Part shown: piece by piece, positions 55,566 through 64,000 of the stretch
Numbering within the stretch: the first letter of the stretch is position 1
Layout: each line of letters starts with the position of its first letter
Source of the DNA: Nitrospira sp.
Lineage (GTDB): Bacteria; Nitrospirota; Nitrospiria; Nitrospirales; Nitrospiraceae
Reading direction: 5' to 3'
DNA length: 64,000 bases
Assembly (NCBI GenBank): GCA_016788885.1
Contig: JAEURX010000017.1
Span: forward strand, 80,520-144,519
Notes under the pieces: model-generated
Database searches by the model: none
What the model was told of the DNA's origin: nothing
What the model saw: only the letters and a program-made list of their open reading frames with translations
Program-made: the position numbers and the translations under genes

Positions 55566-55598
55566 CCGTTCGCCCTCACAGATACTCTTGGCGAACGG
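55566..55598. repeat. inner hairpin 1 of the repeat element
   Basis: CCGTTCGCC (55566-55574) and GGCGAACGG (55590-55598) are a perfect 9-base inverted repeat with a 15-base loop. It may also act as a two-way terminator for the converging genes. Confidence 0.55.
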
Positions 55599-55634
55599 AT
55601 ACACCCCACAAGGAGTCCCGCTATAACCATCTGC

Positions 55635-55658
55635 AGGTCGCAGGGAGGCGTGCGACCT
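55635..55658. repeat. inner hairpin 2 of the repeat element
   Basis: AGGTCGCA (55635-55642) and TGCGACCT (55651-55658) form a perfect 8-base stem with the loop GGGAGGCG. Confidence 0.55.
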
Positions 55659-55670
55659 AGAACGCCGCAG

Positions 55671-55692
55671 GCGGCCTTTCTCAACAGCCTGC
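55671..55692 (-). repeat. right arm of REP/MITE-like inverted repeat
   Basis: Read on the minus strand it begins GCAGGCTGTTGAG and abuts the stop codon of the aldo/keto reductase. The 12-base core GCAGGCTGTTGA also follows the MoaD-like gene stop at 10814-10825, so the element is dispersed. Confidence 0.65.
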
Positions 55693-56753
55693 TAAGAGAT
55701 GCCGTGCTGTTCGCGGCCGATACGGCCATCATACCGGTTGGTGGACTTGAAGAGTTCAAAGCGGCCGTCCATCGCATACATGGCGACACGCGCGCGCAGC
55801 CCCTCCATTTCGGCGACGGTCATGGGCGTGAACCGACGGACAATCTCCAGGTTCTGCTTAAGAATTTGAGCCGAGTCGATCCCGCTTACCAACGAGGCGA
55901 TCGGCAAACTCAATACGTAGCGAATCGCTTCCTGCGGCGTGACCACGCCCTGCTTGATCGGCTCGGCATTGCCGGTCACACTCTTCATCCCCAACGCACC
56001 GATTCCACGCTGCGCCAACACCGGCAACACCTCTCGCTCAAAACTGCGGTAGGTCCCATCGAACACATTCAACGGCATCTGACAGGCATCAAACGGAAAG
56101 TCGTGCGACAACATCTTGAGGTGAATCGCCGGGTGCTTGTGCCCGGTGAAGCCAATGAACCGCACCTTGCCCTGTTGCTTGGCCTCCAACAACGCATCCA
56201 CTGCGCCGTGCGGCATGAAGTGCCGATCCGGATCGTCTTCGTACACGACTTCGTGGATCTGCCACAGGTCGAGATAATCGGTCTTCAATCGGCGCAGTGA
56301 CTCCTCCAACTGCTGCATGGCGACGTGCTTATCCCGTCCGTGCGAGCAGACCTTGGTCATGAGGAACACCTGCTGCCGTTTCCCCTGCAGTCCTTTCCCC
56401 ATCAACTCTTCGCTCCGCCCCCCGTTGTACTCCCAGGCGTTGTCGAGGAAGGTCATCCCGGCGTCGATGGCTTCGTGAAGAAGGCGTATGGCTTCACCGT
56501 CGTCGGGGTTGCGGCCCCAATGGGCGCCGCCGAAACACATTGCCGACACCTTCACTCCGGTCTTCCCCAGCGGACGGAGCGGGATCTCGCCGGTTCCTGT
56601 GCCGGATGAAGCGAGATCTGCGGCGAAAGCTTCGGCCACAGGACCGGGAGCGCCAAGGGCCATAAGCGACCCGGCTAGGCCCAGCCCTTTCAAGAGCTGA
56701 CGCCGGCCGAGCGGAGTGGACCAGAGTGAGTGACGGGAGTGTGTGGGCGCCAT
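55692..56753 (-). CDS. aldo/keto reductase with twin-arginine signal
   Basis: 353 residues. The N-terminus has GRRQLLKGLGLAGS, a twin-arginine motif followed by a hydrophobic stretch, so export in folded form is likely. The TIM-barrel aldo/keto reductase has the tetrad: Asp in FLDNAWEYNGG with Tyr, Lys in LMTKVCSHG, His in LWQIHEVVYED. It reduces or oxidises carbonyl compounds with NAD(P)H; how the cofactor is supplied outside the cytosol is unclear, though Tat export can carry it bound. No clear partner. The REP arm abuts its stop. Confidence 0.92.
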   Translation of the reverse strand: MAPTHSRHSLWSTPLGRRQLLKGLGLAGSLMALGAPGPVAEAFAADLASSGTGTGEIPLRPLGKTGVKVSAMCFGGAHWGRNPDDGEAIRLLHEAIDAGMTFLDNAWEYNGGRSEELMGKGLQGKRQQVFLMTKVCSHGRDKHVAMQQLEESLRRLKTDYLDLWQIHEVVYEDDPDRHFMPHGAVDALLEAKQQGKVRFIGFTGHKHPAIHLKMLSHDFPFDACQMPLNVFDGTYRSFEREVLPVLAQRGIGALGMKSVTGNAEPIKQGVVTPQEAIRYVLSLPIASLVSGIDSAQILKQNLEIVRRFTPMTVAEMEGLRARVAMYAMDGRFELFKSTNRYDGRIGREQHGIS

Positions 56754-56864
56754 GGACGACCTGCCCTGTTGGAGGTGGAGTGCGTAGGCTACGATTCGGC
56801 CGCGCCGATGTCAATCACGCGGGCAGGACGCGGAATCAATCTGCCTGCGTCGTTCTCGCATCAC

Positions 56865-57548
56865 TCAGCGGCGGCGCGCCGCCGCGAGCACTGCCGCTTG
56901 ATCGATGTGCAACAGATCGCCGATGCGATCAATCGACAGGTCGGCGGACGGAAAGGTCCGCAACACCTCCGGATCGGTCGCATAATGGCCCTGACGTGGA
57001 AACACCGTCGTGACCCGTTCTCCCCAATAGGCCTTCACGGCTGTGAGAATGCGCAGTTTGTCGTCGACCAGCACATAGTGGTCGGCCGGATACCGTTGCT
57101 CGACATCGTCCAGTTCTTTCTCTTTGTGAATATAGATCAGGACATGGCCTTCCACCGCCTCATACAGGCCGGAGCGATCGATCTTGCGAGGCTGGAACAC
57201 CACGTCGCCGTCCGACAGGATGACGGGGTTGCTCCACTCAGCCGTCTGCCGCACCACCTCGCAGGCCTGCGGAAACAACCGTTCGGCGAACGGATAGTTC
57301 AGCAGAAACCGCGAGAGCGTGAGCAGATGTGGGTCGCGCGGATAGACCTGTCGATACCGCTGCAAGGCGCCGAGATAGTCGACGTACCCTAGCTGCGCTC
57401 GCAATTCCTCGAAGATCGCCCAGTACTGCCGTTCTCCCCTGGTGCCGATTTCTTCATCCAGGTGCCGAGTGAGGTCGGCGGCGATCCGGTCATTGTCCAG
57501 CAACGTATTGTCGACATCGAACAGTACGACCACGGTGGGTTCAGCCAT
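56865..57548 (-). CDS. HAD-superfamily hydrolase
   Basis: 227 residues from ATG 57548 (GGAAGG upstream, inside the end of the phosphoketolase gene; spacing between the genes 4 bases). Motif I is VLFDVDNTLLDND with both Asp, motif II the Ser in VILSDGD, motif IV VLVDDKLRIL. A helical cap lies between residues ~15 and 95. Likely a sugar- or small-metabolite phosphatase. Co-transcription with phosphoketolase and acetate kinase suggests it trims phosphorylated by-products, which is inference. Confidence 0.9.
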   Translation of the reverse strand: MAEPTVVVLFDVDNTLLDNDRIAADLTRHLDEEIGTRGERQYWAIFEELRAQLGYVDYLGALQRYRQVYPRDPHLLTLSRFLLNYPFAERLFPQACEVVRQTAEWSNPVILSDGDVVFQPRKIDRSGLYEAVEGHVLIYIHKEKELDDVEQRYPADHYVLVDDKLRILTAVKAYWGERVTTVFPRQGHYATDPEVLRTFPSADLSIDRIGDLLHIDQAAVLAAARRR

Positions 57549-57552
57549 GGCG

Positions 57553-59928
57553 TCAGCGCCTTCCGCTCCACTTCCAGTTCCTGATCTCAGGCATATCGGT
57601 CCCATGCACCTGAATATACTGTTTATGCTGCATACGCTTGTCGCGCATCTCCTGCTTCAGATAGGCGGCACGGGCACCGAGGTGCGGGACACGGTCCACG
57701 ACATCGGAGACGAGATGAAAGCGGTCAAGATCGTTCAGGACCACCATGTCGAACGGCGTGGTCGTGGTGCCTTCCTCCTTGTAGCCACGGACATGCAGAT
57801 GGTGATGGTTCGTCCGTCGGTAGGTCAGGCGGTGGATCAACCAGGGATACCCGTGGAACGCGAAGATGATCGGCTTGTCGGTCGTGAACAGGGCGTCGAA
57901 TTCCTTCTCCGATAGGCCATGGGGATGCTCGCTGGTCGGCTGGAGCTTCATCAGATCGACCACATTGACGACGCGCACCTTCAGATTAGGCTGGGCGATG
58001 CGCAGAATCTCCACCGCCGCCAGCGTTTCCATCGTCGGCACATCGCCGCAGCAGGCCATCACCACATCAGGATCGCTCCCGCGATCGTTGCTCGCCCATT
58101 CCCAAATGCCGATGCCGGCTGTGCAGTGCAGGATGGCCGCCTCCATATCCAGCCACTGGGGCGCGGGCTGTTTGCCCGCCACCACCACGTTCACACAGTC
58201 GCGGCTGCGCAGGCAATGATCGGTCACCGACAGCAGCGTGTTCGCATCCGGCGGCAGATAGACACGAATGACCTCGGCCTTTTTATTCACCACATGGTCG
58301 ATGAATCCCGGATCCTGGTGGCTGAACCCGTTGTGGTCCTGCCGCCACACATGCGAGGTCAGCAGATAGTTGAGCGACGCGATCGGCCGGCGCCAGGGGA
58401 TCGCCAGCGAGGTCTTTAACCACTTCGCGTGCTGATTGAACATGGAATCGACGATATGGATGAACGCTTCGTAGCAGTTCATGAACCCGTGGCGGCCGGT
58501 CAACAGATAGCCTTCGAGCCAGCCCTGGCAGAGATGCTCGCTCAGGATCTCCATGACACGCCCGTCATGCGCCACATGTTCATCGCTCGGAAGGATCTGC
58601 TCCGTCGAACAACGGTCGGACACTTCGAACACCGCGCCCCATCGGTTCGAGGCCGTCTCATCCGGCCCGAAGAGCCGGAAATTGATCGGATTCTGTTTGA
58701 GCACATCGCGGAGAAACAGGCCTTGCACCCTGGTCGCTTCGGCCTCGTCGGCGCCGGGCTTCACAACCGGCACCGCATATTGCCGGAAATCGGGCAAATG
58801 CAGATCACGCAAGATACTGCCGCCGTTCGCGCAGGCGATGGCACCCATGCGCCGCGCCCCGACCGGCGCCAGCGACGCCAGCTCCGGCACCAGCTTCCCG
58901 GCCTCGTCGAACAGTTCCTCCGGCTGGTAACTTTTCAACCAGGCTTCCAGCAACTCGACGTGTCCGGGCTTGTCCATGTCCCCCATCGGCACCTGATGGG
59001 AACGGAAGCTGCCCTCGGTCTGCTTGCCGTCCACTTCTTTGGGACCGGTCCAGCCTTTCGGCGTCCGCAACACAATCATGGGCCATCGTGGGCGAGTGGT
59101 GAATCCCTTCGTGCGAGCCTCCTGCTGAATGCGCCCGATGATCGCCACAATGTCATCCAAGGTGGACGCCATCAGTCGATGCATGGTCGTCGGATCGTCG
59201 CCTTCCACAAAGAACGGCTGATGACCGTAGCCGATCAACAGCGCCTCCAGTTCATCCGGCGGCATCCGGGCCAGCACGGTCGGGCCGGCGATTTTGTAGC
59301 CGTTCAGATGCAGAATCGGCAGCACGGCTCCGTCCCGCACGGGGTTCAGGAATTTATTGCCGTGCCAGCTGCCCGCCAGCGGACCGGTTTCTGCTTCTCC
59401 GTCACCGATCACGCAGGCCACCAGCAACTCCGGATGATCGAACGCCGCACCATAGGCATGGGCCAACGAATAGCCCAACTCTCCGCCCTCGTGAATGGAG
59501 CCGGGCGTTTCCGGCGCGACATGGCTCGGAATGCCGCCAGGGAAGGAAAACTGTTTGAACAGACGCTGCAACCCGGCCTCATCCTGCGAAATATTCGGGT
59601 AGACCTCGCTGTAGGTCCCTTCGAGATACACATTCGCCACCAGTCCTGGCCCGCCGTGCCCCGGGCCTGCGACGTACAACACCGACAGGTCCCGCGCCTT
59701 GATGATGCGATTGAGATGGGCATAGATAAAATTCAGCCCCGGCGTCGTCCCCCAATGGCCGAGCAGGCGCGGCTTGATATGCTCCCGCTTCAACGGCTGC
59801 TTCAACAGGGGATTGTCGTATAAATAGATCTGGCCGACGGACAGGTAATTCGCCGCGCGCCAATAGGCATGGATGCGCTCCACCATCTCGGCACTCAGTG
59901 GCTGACTGACCGGCATCGTCTCGTTCAT
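57553..59928 (-). CDS. xfp: phosphoketolase (xylulose 5-phosphate/fructose 6-phosphate)
   Basis: 791 residues from ATG 59928 (GAGGGA upstream; a start 12 bases earlier contains that site). TPP-binding is clear in [20 protein letters not shown], with [14 protein letters not shown] and [16 protein letters not shown] nearer the N-terminus, and [20 protein letters not shown] in the second domain. It splits xylulose 5-phosphate or fructose 6-phosphate with phosphate into acetyl-phosphate plus glyceraldehyde 3-phosphate or erythrose 4-phosphate. The acetate kinase gene lies 73 bases upstream in the same direction, so acetyl-phosphate would go to acetate and ATP. Cytosolic. Confidence 0.97.
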   Translation of the reverse strand: MNETMPVSQPLSAEMVERIHAYWRAANYLSVGQIYLYDNPLLKQPLKREHIKPRLLGHWGTTPGLNFIYAHLNRIIKARDLSVLYVAGPGHGGPGLVANVYLEGTYSEVYPNISQDEAGLQRLFKQFSFPGGIPSHVAPETPGSIHEGGELGYSLAHAYGAAFDHPELLVACVIGDGEAETGPLAGSWHGNKFLNPVRDGAVLPILHLNGYKIAGPTVLARMPPDELEALLIGYGHQPFFVEGDDPTTMHRLMASTLDDIVAIIGRIQQEARTKGFTTRPRWPMIVLRTPKGWTGPKEVDGKQTEGSFRSHQVPMGDMDKPGHVELLEAWLKSYQPEELFDEAGKLVPELASLAPVGARRMGAIACANGGSILRDLHLPDFRQYAVPVVKPGADEAEATRVQGLFLRDVLKQNPINFRLFGPDETASNRWGAVFEVSDRCSTEQILPSDEHVAHDGRVMEILSEHLCQGWLEGYLLTGRHGFMNCYEAFIHIVDSMFNQHAKWLKTSLAIPWRRPIASLNYLLTSHVWRQDHNGFSHQDPGFIDHVVNKKAEVIRVYLPPDANTLLSVTDHCLRSRDCVNVVVAGKQPAPQWLDMEAAILHCTAGIGIWEWASNDRGSDPDVVMACCGDVPTMETLAAVEILRIAQPNLKVRVVNVVDLMKLQPTSEHPHGLSEKEFDALFTTDKPIIFAFHGYPWLIHRLTYRRTNHHHLHVRGYKEEGTTTTPFDMVVLNDLDRFHLVSDVVDRVPHLGARAAYLKQEMRDKRMQHKQYIQVHGTDMPEIRNWKWSGRR

Positions 59929-60001
59929 GCGTTCCCTCATTCAGGTTCGAATCGTCCGTCATGGTTCGCCGCAGCGCGATCTCCACGGCTTTCAGGCGTG
60001 A

Positions 60002-61213
60002 TCATTCGTCTGAGCGTAGCGCCAAGAGCCGGCACACCGACCTGGCAATCTGGCCCTCCTCATCGGTCCGAATCACGCGCACGGTCACGCGGCTGTCGCG
60101 GCTCGAAATGATCGGGGCATTCGCGTGGTTGGCGGCGCGATCCAGATGGATGCCGAGAAACTCCAGGCCGTCACACATGCGCGCCCGCACGACGGCCGCA
60201 TGTTCGCCGATGCCGCCGCTAAAGACAAGGTGATCCAGGCCGCCGAGCGCCGCCGCGTAGGCGCCCAGATACTTCTTTCCTTGATAACAGAACAGGGCCA
60301 CGGCTTCCGCCGCGCGCACATCACGCCCCTCCTGCGCGAGGAGATCGCGGAGATCAGGACTCACTTCGGAGATCCCCAGCAAGCCCGACTCCGCATTCAC
60401 CAGGTGATGGAACTGGTCGACTGTCAGGCCTTCGGTCCTAGCGAGATACGACACCAGCCCCGGGTCGAGATCGCCGGATCTGGTGCTCATCGGGAGACCG
60501 GAGGCCGGCGTGAAACCCATGCTTGTATCAATACTGCTGCCGTCCCGCACGGCGGCCATGCTGGCCCCATTGCCCAAATGGGCGAGAATCACCCTGCCGC
60601 GAGCAGCCTCACGACCGGCCAGCCGTTCCAACTCTTCCATAAGATAGGCGTAGGACAGGCCGTGGAACCCATACCGCCTGACCCCTTGCTTCTCATAGCG
60701 GCGCGGGATCGCCAGCACGCGCGCGACCGGCGGCAGATGTTGATGAAACCCCGTGTCGAAGCAGGCCACCTGCTTCGCATGGGGATAGCGGTCGGCAAAG
60801 GCCTCAATCAGCGCGAGTTCCGCCGGAAGATGCTCCGGATCATACGGGCTGAGCCGCCGCAATTCCTCAATCACCTCCGGCGAGACCACGTGCGGGTCGA
60901 CATACCGATGGCCCCCGTGCACCACTCGATGACCGATAGCCTGGATTCCCGCGCCCTCTCCGGTCTCCGTTAGTCGCTTGATCAGCCATCCTGCGGCATC
61001 CGCATGGCTCAGCACCTGCGCAACACGACGCTCCTGCCGCCCGGTGCGAGGATCGGTCACAGTCACCACACCATCCGCAAGCCCGATCCGCTCGATGTGT
61101 CCCGATGCCGTTCGGACCGGCGAGTCGTCCACTCGAAACACCGCCCATTTCACACTCGACGACCCGGCGTTGACGGTCAGGATGGTAGGCGTATCGCGAA
61201 CGGCTTCGGGCAT
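60002..61213 (-). CDS. ackA: acetate kinase
   Basis: 403 residues from ATG 61213 (GGAAAGGA upstream). ASKHA-fold signatures: ILTVNAGSSSVKWAVF near the N-terminus, GHRVVHGGHRY, CFDTGFHQHLPPVARVLAIP (catalytic Asp) and the C-terminal VFSGGIGEHAAVVRARMC. It interconverts acetyl-phosphate + ADP with acetate + ATP. First gene of the ackA-xfp-HAD operon; no phosphotransacetylase gene is in the window, so acetyl-phosphate most likely comes from phosphoketolase. Confidence 0.97.
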   Translation of the reverse strand: MPEAVRDTPTILTVNAGSSSVKWAVFRVDDSPVRTASGHIERIGLADGVVTVTDPRTGRQERRVAQVLSHADAAGWLIKRLTETGEGAGIQAIGHRVVHGGHRYVDPHVVSPEVIEELRRLSPYDPEHLPAELALIEAFADRYPHAKQVACFDTGFHQHLPPVARVLAIPRRYEKQGVRRYGFHGLSYAYLMEELERLAGREAARGRVILAHLGNGASMAAVRDGSSIDTSMGFTPASGLPMSTRSGDLDPGLVSYLARTEGLTVDQFHHLVNAESGLLGISEVSPDLRDLLAQEGRDVRAAEAVALFCYQGKKYLGAYAAALGGLDHLVFSGGIGEHAAVVRARMCDGLEFLGIHLDRAANHANAPIISSRDSRVTVRVIRTDEEGQIARSVCRLLALRSDE

Positions 61214-61362
61214 GAGCGTCCTTTCCTGGACTCTCACCATAGATCGACCACAGGATCAGCGCAACCGGAAAATCCCTCAAGCCGTTATCTAGGCCTTCTG
61301 CGCAGGGGCACGTTAGGGGAAATGCTAGTTCCAGATGGAGCGTATATGCGTTATGGTATGGG

Positions 61363-61659
61363 ATGCGTCCTCTGCTACTCAGCGTGATTCTCCTGATGCT
61401 CTCCTGGACCGAACCGATAAACCTTCTCGCGGCACCACCGTCCGCGGAACCCGCCCTGCTGGGTGGCACGATCATGTCGATCGATCAGGAGGCGTTGACG
61501 CTCACCATTCTTTTCCCCACGGGAGAATCGCGCGCCCTCACCGTTCATCACTCGCGCCTGCTGCAAGGCCTGAGCGTCGGCGACCATGTCACCGTTGAAC
61601 TCAATCACGAGCACGCCGTGATCAAGCTGACGAAGCTACCGACAGACCCGGCCAACTGA
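61363..61659 (+). CDS. small exported beta-rich protein
   Basis: 98 residues. Signal peptide LLLSVILLMLSWTEPINLLA. The rest is strand-rich (LLGGTIMSIDQEALTLTI, ESRALTVHHSRLLQGLSVGD, HVTVELNHEHAVIKLT), like a single OB/S1 or SH3-type barrel. The start ATG 61363 has only a weak binding site. Divergent from ackA. Function unknown. Confidence 0.6.
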   Translation: MRPLLLSVILLMLSWTEPINLLAAPPSAEPALLGGTIMSIDQEALTLTILFPTGESRALTVHHSRLLQGLSVGDHVTVELNHEHAVIKLTKLPTDPAN

Positions 61660-61730
61660 CGCCACTCCCCCGCCTCGAACTCATGCCTCATCCCGAATAC
61701 CTGCCTGTGCCAGGCGGCCGGTGACGTTTC

Positions 61731-61755
61731 GAGGAGCAAGCCCCTAGGGCTCCTC
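61731..61755 (+). terminator. terminator-like hairpin
   Basis: GAGGAGC (61731-61737) and GCTCCTC (61749-61755) form a 7-base stem around an 11-base loop (AAGCCCCTAGG), followed by TCCTTCACG. It lies about 70 bases after the stop of the small exported protein. Confidence 0.45.
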
Positions 61756-61936
61756 TCCTTCACGCCTGTTCTCACAATCACCGATCCCGACAATCCGTCG
61801 CCCTCCTGTTCAATTGTCGGAGTGGTGGTTGACCTTGAGTTCCAGCGCTGCGTATTCTCCTGCAGCCCAGTCGACACACATGCATCCAGCTCATCCGAGC
61901 ACCGCCAAAATTGCGATCAGACCTGAAGGAGGGCCG

Positions 61937-62692
61937 ATGAATCGCTCCCGTCACCTCATGACTGCCACCATGCTCACCCTATCGATCACCAGCGCCCACG
62001 TTTCCGGACTGGTACTCGCAGCGGACCTCGATCCGGTCGTTACAGAGTCCATGGAGCGGGTCATCGAACAATACATTCGCACGCACCCCGAAGTAATTGA
62101 GCAATCCCTGCAAGCGCTGGAGGCCAGACGCGAAGCGGAAGAACGGGCCAAGCAAAAAGTCGCGCTTGCGGCACATCAACAGGAACTCGTCGACGATCCA
62201 TCCTCGCCCATCAGCGGAAATGCATCCGGCAACATTACGCTCGTGGAGTTCTTCGACTATCGCTGTGGCTACTGCAAGCGGGCGGCCGGCGCCGTGACGC
62301 AATTGCAAAAGGACGATGCGCGTGTGCGCGTCGTCTATAAGGATTTTCCCATTCTCGGCGAAGCCTCCGAGCTAGCCGCCAAGGCAGCCCTCGCGTCCAA
62401 AGCCCAAGGCAAACACCAAGTGTTCCATGAAGCCTTGCTGGCATCGAAAGGCGAGATGACGAAGGAATCGATCTTGGCGATTGCACGCGACGTCGGCCTT
62501 GACACCGCCCGCCTTGAAGCCGATATGCACAACCCCGAATGGCAGAAGGTCATTGATGCCAATCGTGCGTTGGCACGCACCCTCGGCATCAGCGGCACAC
62601 CCGGCTTCATTGTCGGAACGGAGTTGGTCCCGGGCGCATTAGATTTGAACGGACTGAAGGAATTGATCGCGCGCGCAGGGTCCAGACCATAA
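61937..62692 (+). CDS. DsbA-family thiol:disulfide oxidoreductase
   Basis: 251 residues from ATG 61937 (AAGGAGGG upstream). Signal peptide TATMLTLSITSAHVSGLVLA. An N-terminal helical region (ESMERVIEQYIRTHPEVIEQ, ALEARREAEERAKQK) precedes a thioredoxin fold with the active site FFDYRCGYCKR (CGYC) and the cis-Pro loop GISGTPGFIVG. The helical insert lies between. This layout matches Com1-like DsbA oxidases, which make disulfides in exported proteins. A perfect hairpin follows the stop. Confidence 0.93.
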   Translation: MNRSRHLMTATMLTLSITSAHVSGLVLAADLDPVVTESMERVIEQYIRTHPEVIEQSLQALEARREAEERAKQKVALAAHQQELVDDPSSPISGNASGNITLVEFFDYRCGYCKRAAGAVTQLQKDDARVRVVYKDFPILGEASELAAKAALASKAQGKHQVFHEALLASKGEMTKESILAIARDVGLDTARLEADMHNPEWQKVIDANRALARTLGISGTPGFIVGTELVPGALDLNGLKELIARAGSRP

Positions 62693-62728
62693 GGGCCTGT
62701 CTGGTTCGATTGGCAGGGAGTCGACACA

Positions 62729-62760
62729 ACTGCGGGAGAGCACCTGGGCTCTCCCGCAGT
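62729..62760 (+). terminator. strong hairpin after the DsbA-like gene
   Basis: ACTGCGGGAGAGC (62729-62741) and GCTCTCCCGCAGT (62748-62760) form a perfect 13-base stem with a 6-base loop. No U-tract follows, but stem strength and position (36 bases after the stop) support a terminator, probably working from both sides. Confidence 0.65.
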
Positions 62761-62790
62761 CTGGTGATTAGGACCGGCACTGCATCCACA

Positions 62791-62820
62791 CGGCGGCCTC
62801 CCTGTGAAGAGAGGCCGCCG
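62791..62820 (-). terminator. hairpin after the multicopper-oxidase-like gene
   Basis: CGGCGGCCTC (62791-62800) and GAGGCCGCCG (62811-62820) form a perfect 10-base stem with a 10-base loop, 10 bases beyond the stop of the minus-strand gene. Confidence 0.6.
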
Positions 62821-62829
62821 CCGCTCACC

Positions 62830-64000
62830 CTATTGGATGGGGTTCGACATGCGGGAGACAATGGGATCTCCCGCCTCTGACCCCGCCCGCTTGATCGAAG
62901 GCGCCTGCTGGCTCAACGGGAGGATTCGCTGGTCATCGGTGGGCAACACCTTCAACAGACCCCATTGACCCGATTGGGCATAGGGCAATCGCTGATTGCT
63001 CCAGACATAATCACCCGGCAGACGGAAACTTCCACCTGCGGCAGGGATAAAGGCATCCAGCGTTTCCGACGCTGAGAACTCCACGACGCTGATTTGGTCG
63101 GCGCCGCGCATGAAGGGCTCAATCGGCCATTCATGTTTCTCCACACTGAACATGCCGTTCTGCTCATTGCTCGCGCCGAACACATGGATGCGCACGGGAT
63201 CTCCCGCATGCGCTTCGATGAGCGGCGTGGCGATGCTCTCCGGCTTGTCCACCGAACAGGGCTGGAACACCCTGCCGAGAGTACAACCGGTCGATTCACG
63301 GAATTTATAGGGCTCCGAACGGTAATTGACGGCCGTCAGTCCCGCCGTGTTTTGCACGTAGGGCATGAAGCTCGTCCCAATGATGTTGTCTTCGTCTTGG
63401 AAGAACAGGGCCACATCGCGGTAGTTCTGGCGATGTTCATAGCCCTGAATCGTCCGATCCACAATCACATCGGCGACCCAGCTGTTCTTCGTGGAAATAT
63501 CCGCACCGGTCTTCGGATCGCGATAGGTCGCCCCCTTGGGCCCGATCACAATACCGCCGTACAGTCCGTTGCGGGGATTGGTCATGACATTCCCCCAATC
63601 CCACACCAGGGACGCGGTCTCTCCAATGAACGGATCGGCATAGTAGGTATAGACGCGGCTCTCACCCGGAGCGACGGTCTGCTCGCCAGGATTGTGACCG
63701 ACGTTCGCGCCCAGGGAATCCTTCGGGTCAAACGCCAGGCCCAGCGCCGAGAACGACGCCCGGCCCTGCTTCATCTTATTGCTCAGCTTCACCTTCAAAC
63801 AGTCCCCGACGTTCGCGCGCAACGTCAGCGGCATCGGCTGGAGGCCGGATGCCACCGTCGCGACATCCTCATCCAAGACGTAAATCTTGGCCTCGGGGTT
63901 GACCATCTGGATGGTCCGCTCGAAATCGACCTCGATGGAATCCGGGGCCTTCGGGTTCAACTTCATCGACGGGAAATCGATCGCCGACACATTGAAACTC
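62830..64000 (-). CDS. multicopper-oxidase-like protein, N-terminus outside the window
   Basis: The minus-strand frame stays open to the window edge (SFN precedes the GTG at 63990), so only the C-terminal ~390 residues are seen. Two cupredoxin-like domains are suggested by PLTLRANVGDCLKVKLSNKM and DPVRIHVFGASNEQNG. The copper-ligand motifs of true multicopper oxidases (HxH pairs and the final HCHxxxH) are absent: the place of the final motif reads LPGDYVWSNQRLPYAQSG with no His. It resembles the family but is probably degenerate or has a different metal site. Confidence 0.75.
   Translation of the reverse strand, partial: SFNVSAIDFPSMKLNPKAPDSIEVDFERTIQMVNPEAKIYVLDEDVATVASGLQPMPLTLRANVGDCLKVKLSNKMKQGRASFSALGLAFDPKDSLGANVGHNPGEQTVAPGESRVYTYYADPFIGETASLVWDWGNVMTNPRNGLYGGIVIGPKGATYRDPKTGADISTKNSWVADVIVDRTIQGYEHRQNYRDVALFFQDEDNIIGTSFMPYVQNTAGLTAVNYRSEPYKFRESTGCTLGRVFQPCSVDKPESIATPLIEAHAGDPVRIHVFGASNEQNGMFSVEKHEWPIEPFMRGADQISVVEFSASETLDAFIPAAGGSFRLPGDYVWSNQRLPYAQSGQWGLLKVLPTDDQRILPLSQQAPSIKRAGSEAGDPIVSRMSNPIQ

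Larger units (their letters stand above)
55379..55691. other. intergenic region between convergent genes, filled by a nested inverted-repeat element
   Basis: 313 bases between the converging DUF3943 and aldo/keto reductase genes. No gene. Nearly all of 55499-55692 is organised as two outer inverted arms and two inner perfect hairpins (listed separately). Confidence 0.6.

Noticed and set aside
58429..59823. 464-codon open frame on the + strand
   Set aside because: It lies wholly inside the phosphoketolase gene on the other strand, has no domain, and its composition is that of an antisense reading of GC-rich coding DNA.
1..64000. CRISPR arrays, tRNA and rRNA genes
   Set aside because: I looked for evenly spaced repeats, cloverleaf folds and conserved rRNA blocks and saw none. 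A dedicated tool could still find a tRNA in the gaps.

Overview
The window is GC-rich bacterial chromosome and is almost fully coding. The gene content fits a Gram-negative, respiratory, probably lithoautotrophic bacterium: lipoprotein-type TolC channels, RND pumps, a type II NADH dehydrogenase, NnrS/hemerythrin-type proteins, a phosphoketolase/acetate kinase pair and many small exported proteins. A Nitrospira-type (Nitrospirota) genome is my best guess. That is an inference from overall resemblance; no rRNA or other taxonomic marker lies here. I see no tRNA, rRNA or CRISPR array.

Layout. 1-2.9 kb: end-truncated GT87 membrane protein and small genes (PilZ-like, zinc-ribbon, tiny membrane ORFs). 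3.0-8.8 kb: tripartite RND efflux operon 1. 9.1-17.3 kb: a twelve-gene minus-strand run with a hemerythrin, an NnrS-like protein, a DUF59 Fe-S assembly factor, an ECF42-type sigma factor, a VOC protein, three YCII/DGPF proteins, an Asp-box (BNR) protein paired with a ubiquitin-like MoaD/ThiS protein ending in GG, a DUF1579 protein and a lipoprotein. 17.4-23.4 kb: RND efflux operon 2, with a STAS protein between pump and outer-membrane channel. 23.7-29.0 kb: DedA-rhodanese fusion, NDH-2, and a triple-GAF sigma-54 activator. 29.3-35.2 kb: DUF4188, LemA with DUF2207, DUF1328, PRC-barrel, DUF5069 and a methyltransferase. 35.4-38.7 kb: a very large GT-C-like/six-hairpin fusion. 39.4-43.6 kb: RidA-like, GNAT, amine oxidase and hypothetical proteins.

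43.6-49.2 kb is visibly more AT-rich. An IS3-family transposase scrap lies at its left edge. It carries two large lipoproteins, one with a GHSMG hydrolase motif and one with Calx-beta-like repeats, and looks like acquired DNA. 49.3-55.4 kb holds cell-wall genes (GH19 with a peptidoglycan-binding domain, DUF4124, SLT transglycosylase, DUF3943). Next comes a REP/MITE-like inverted repeat, then a Tat-exported aldo/keto reductase. 56.9-61.2 kb is an ackA-xfp-HAD operon that would turn sugar phosphates into acetyl-phosphate, then acetate and ATP. The window ends with a DsbA-like oxidase and an end-truncated multicopper-oxidase-like protein that lacks the usual copper-ligand motifs.

The most interesting points are the ECF42 regulon with a visible candidate promoter, the Asp-box/ubiquitin-like pair, the AT-rich lipoprotein island, the membrane/glycosidase fusion, and the STAS protein with an acidic residue at the phospho-acceptor position.
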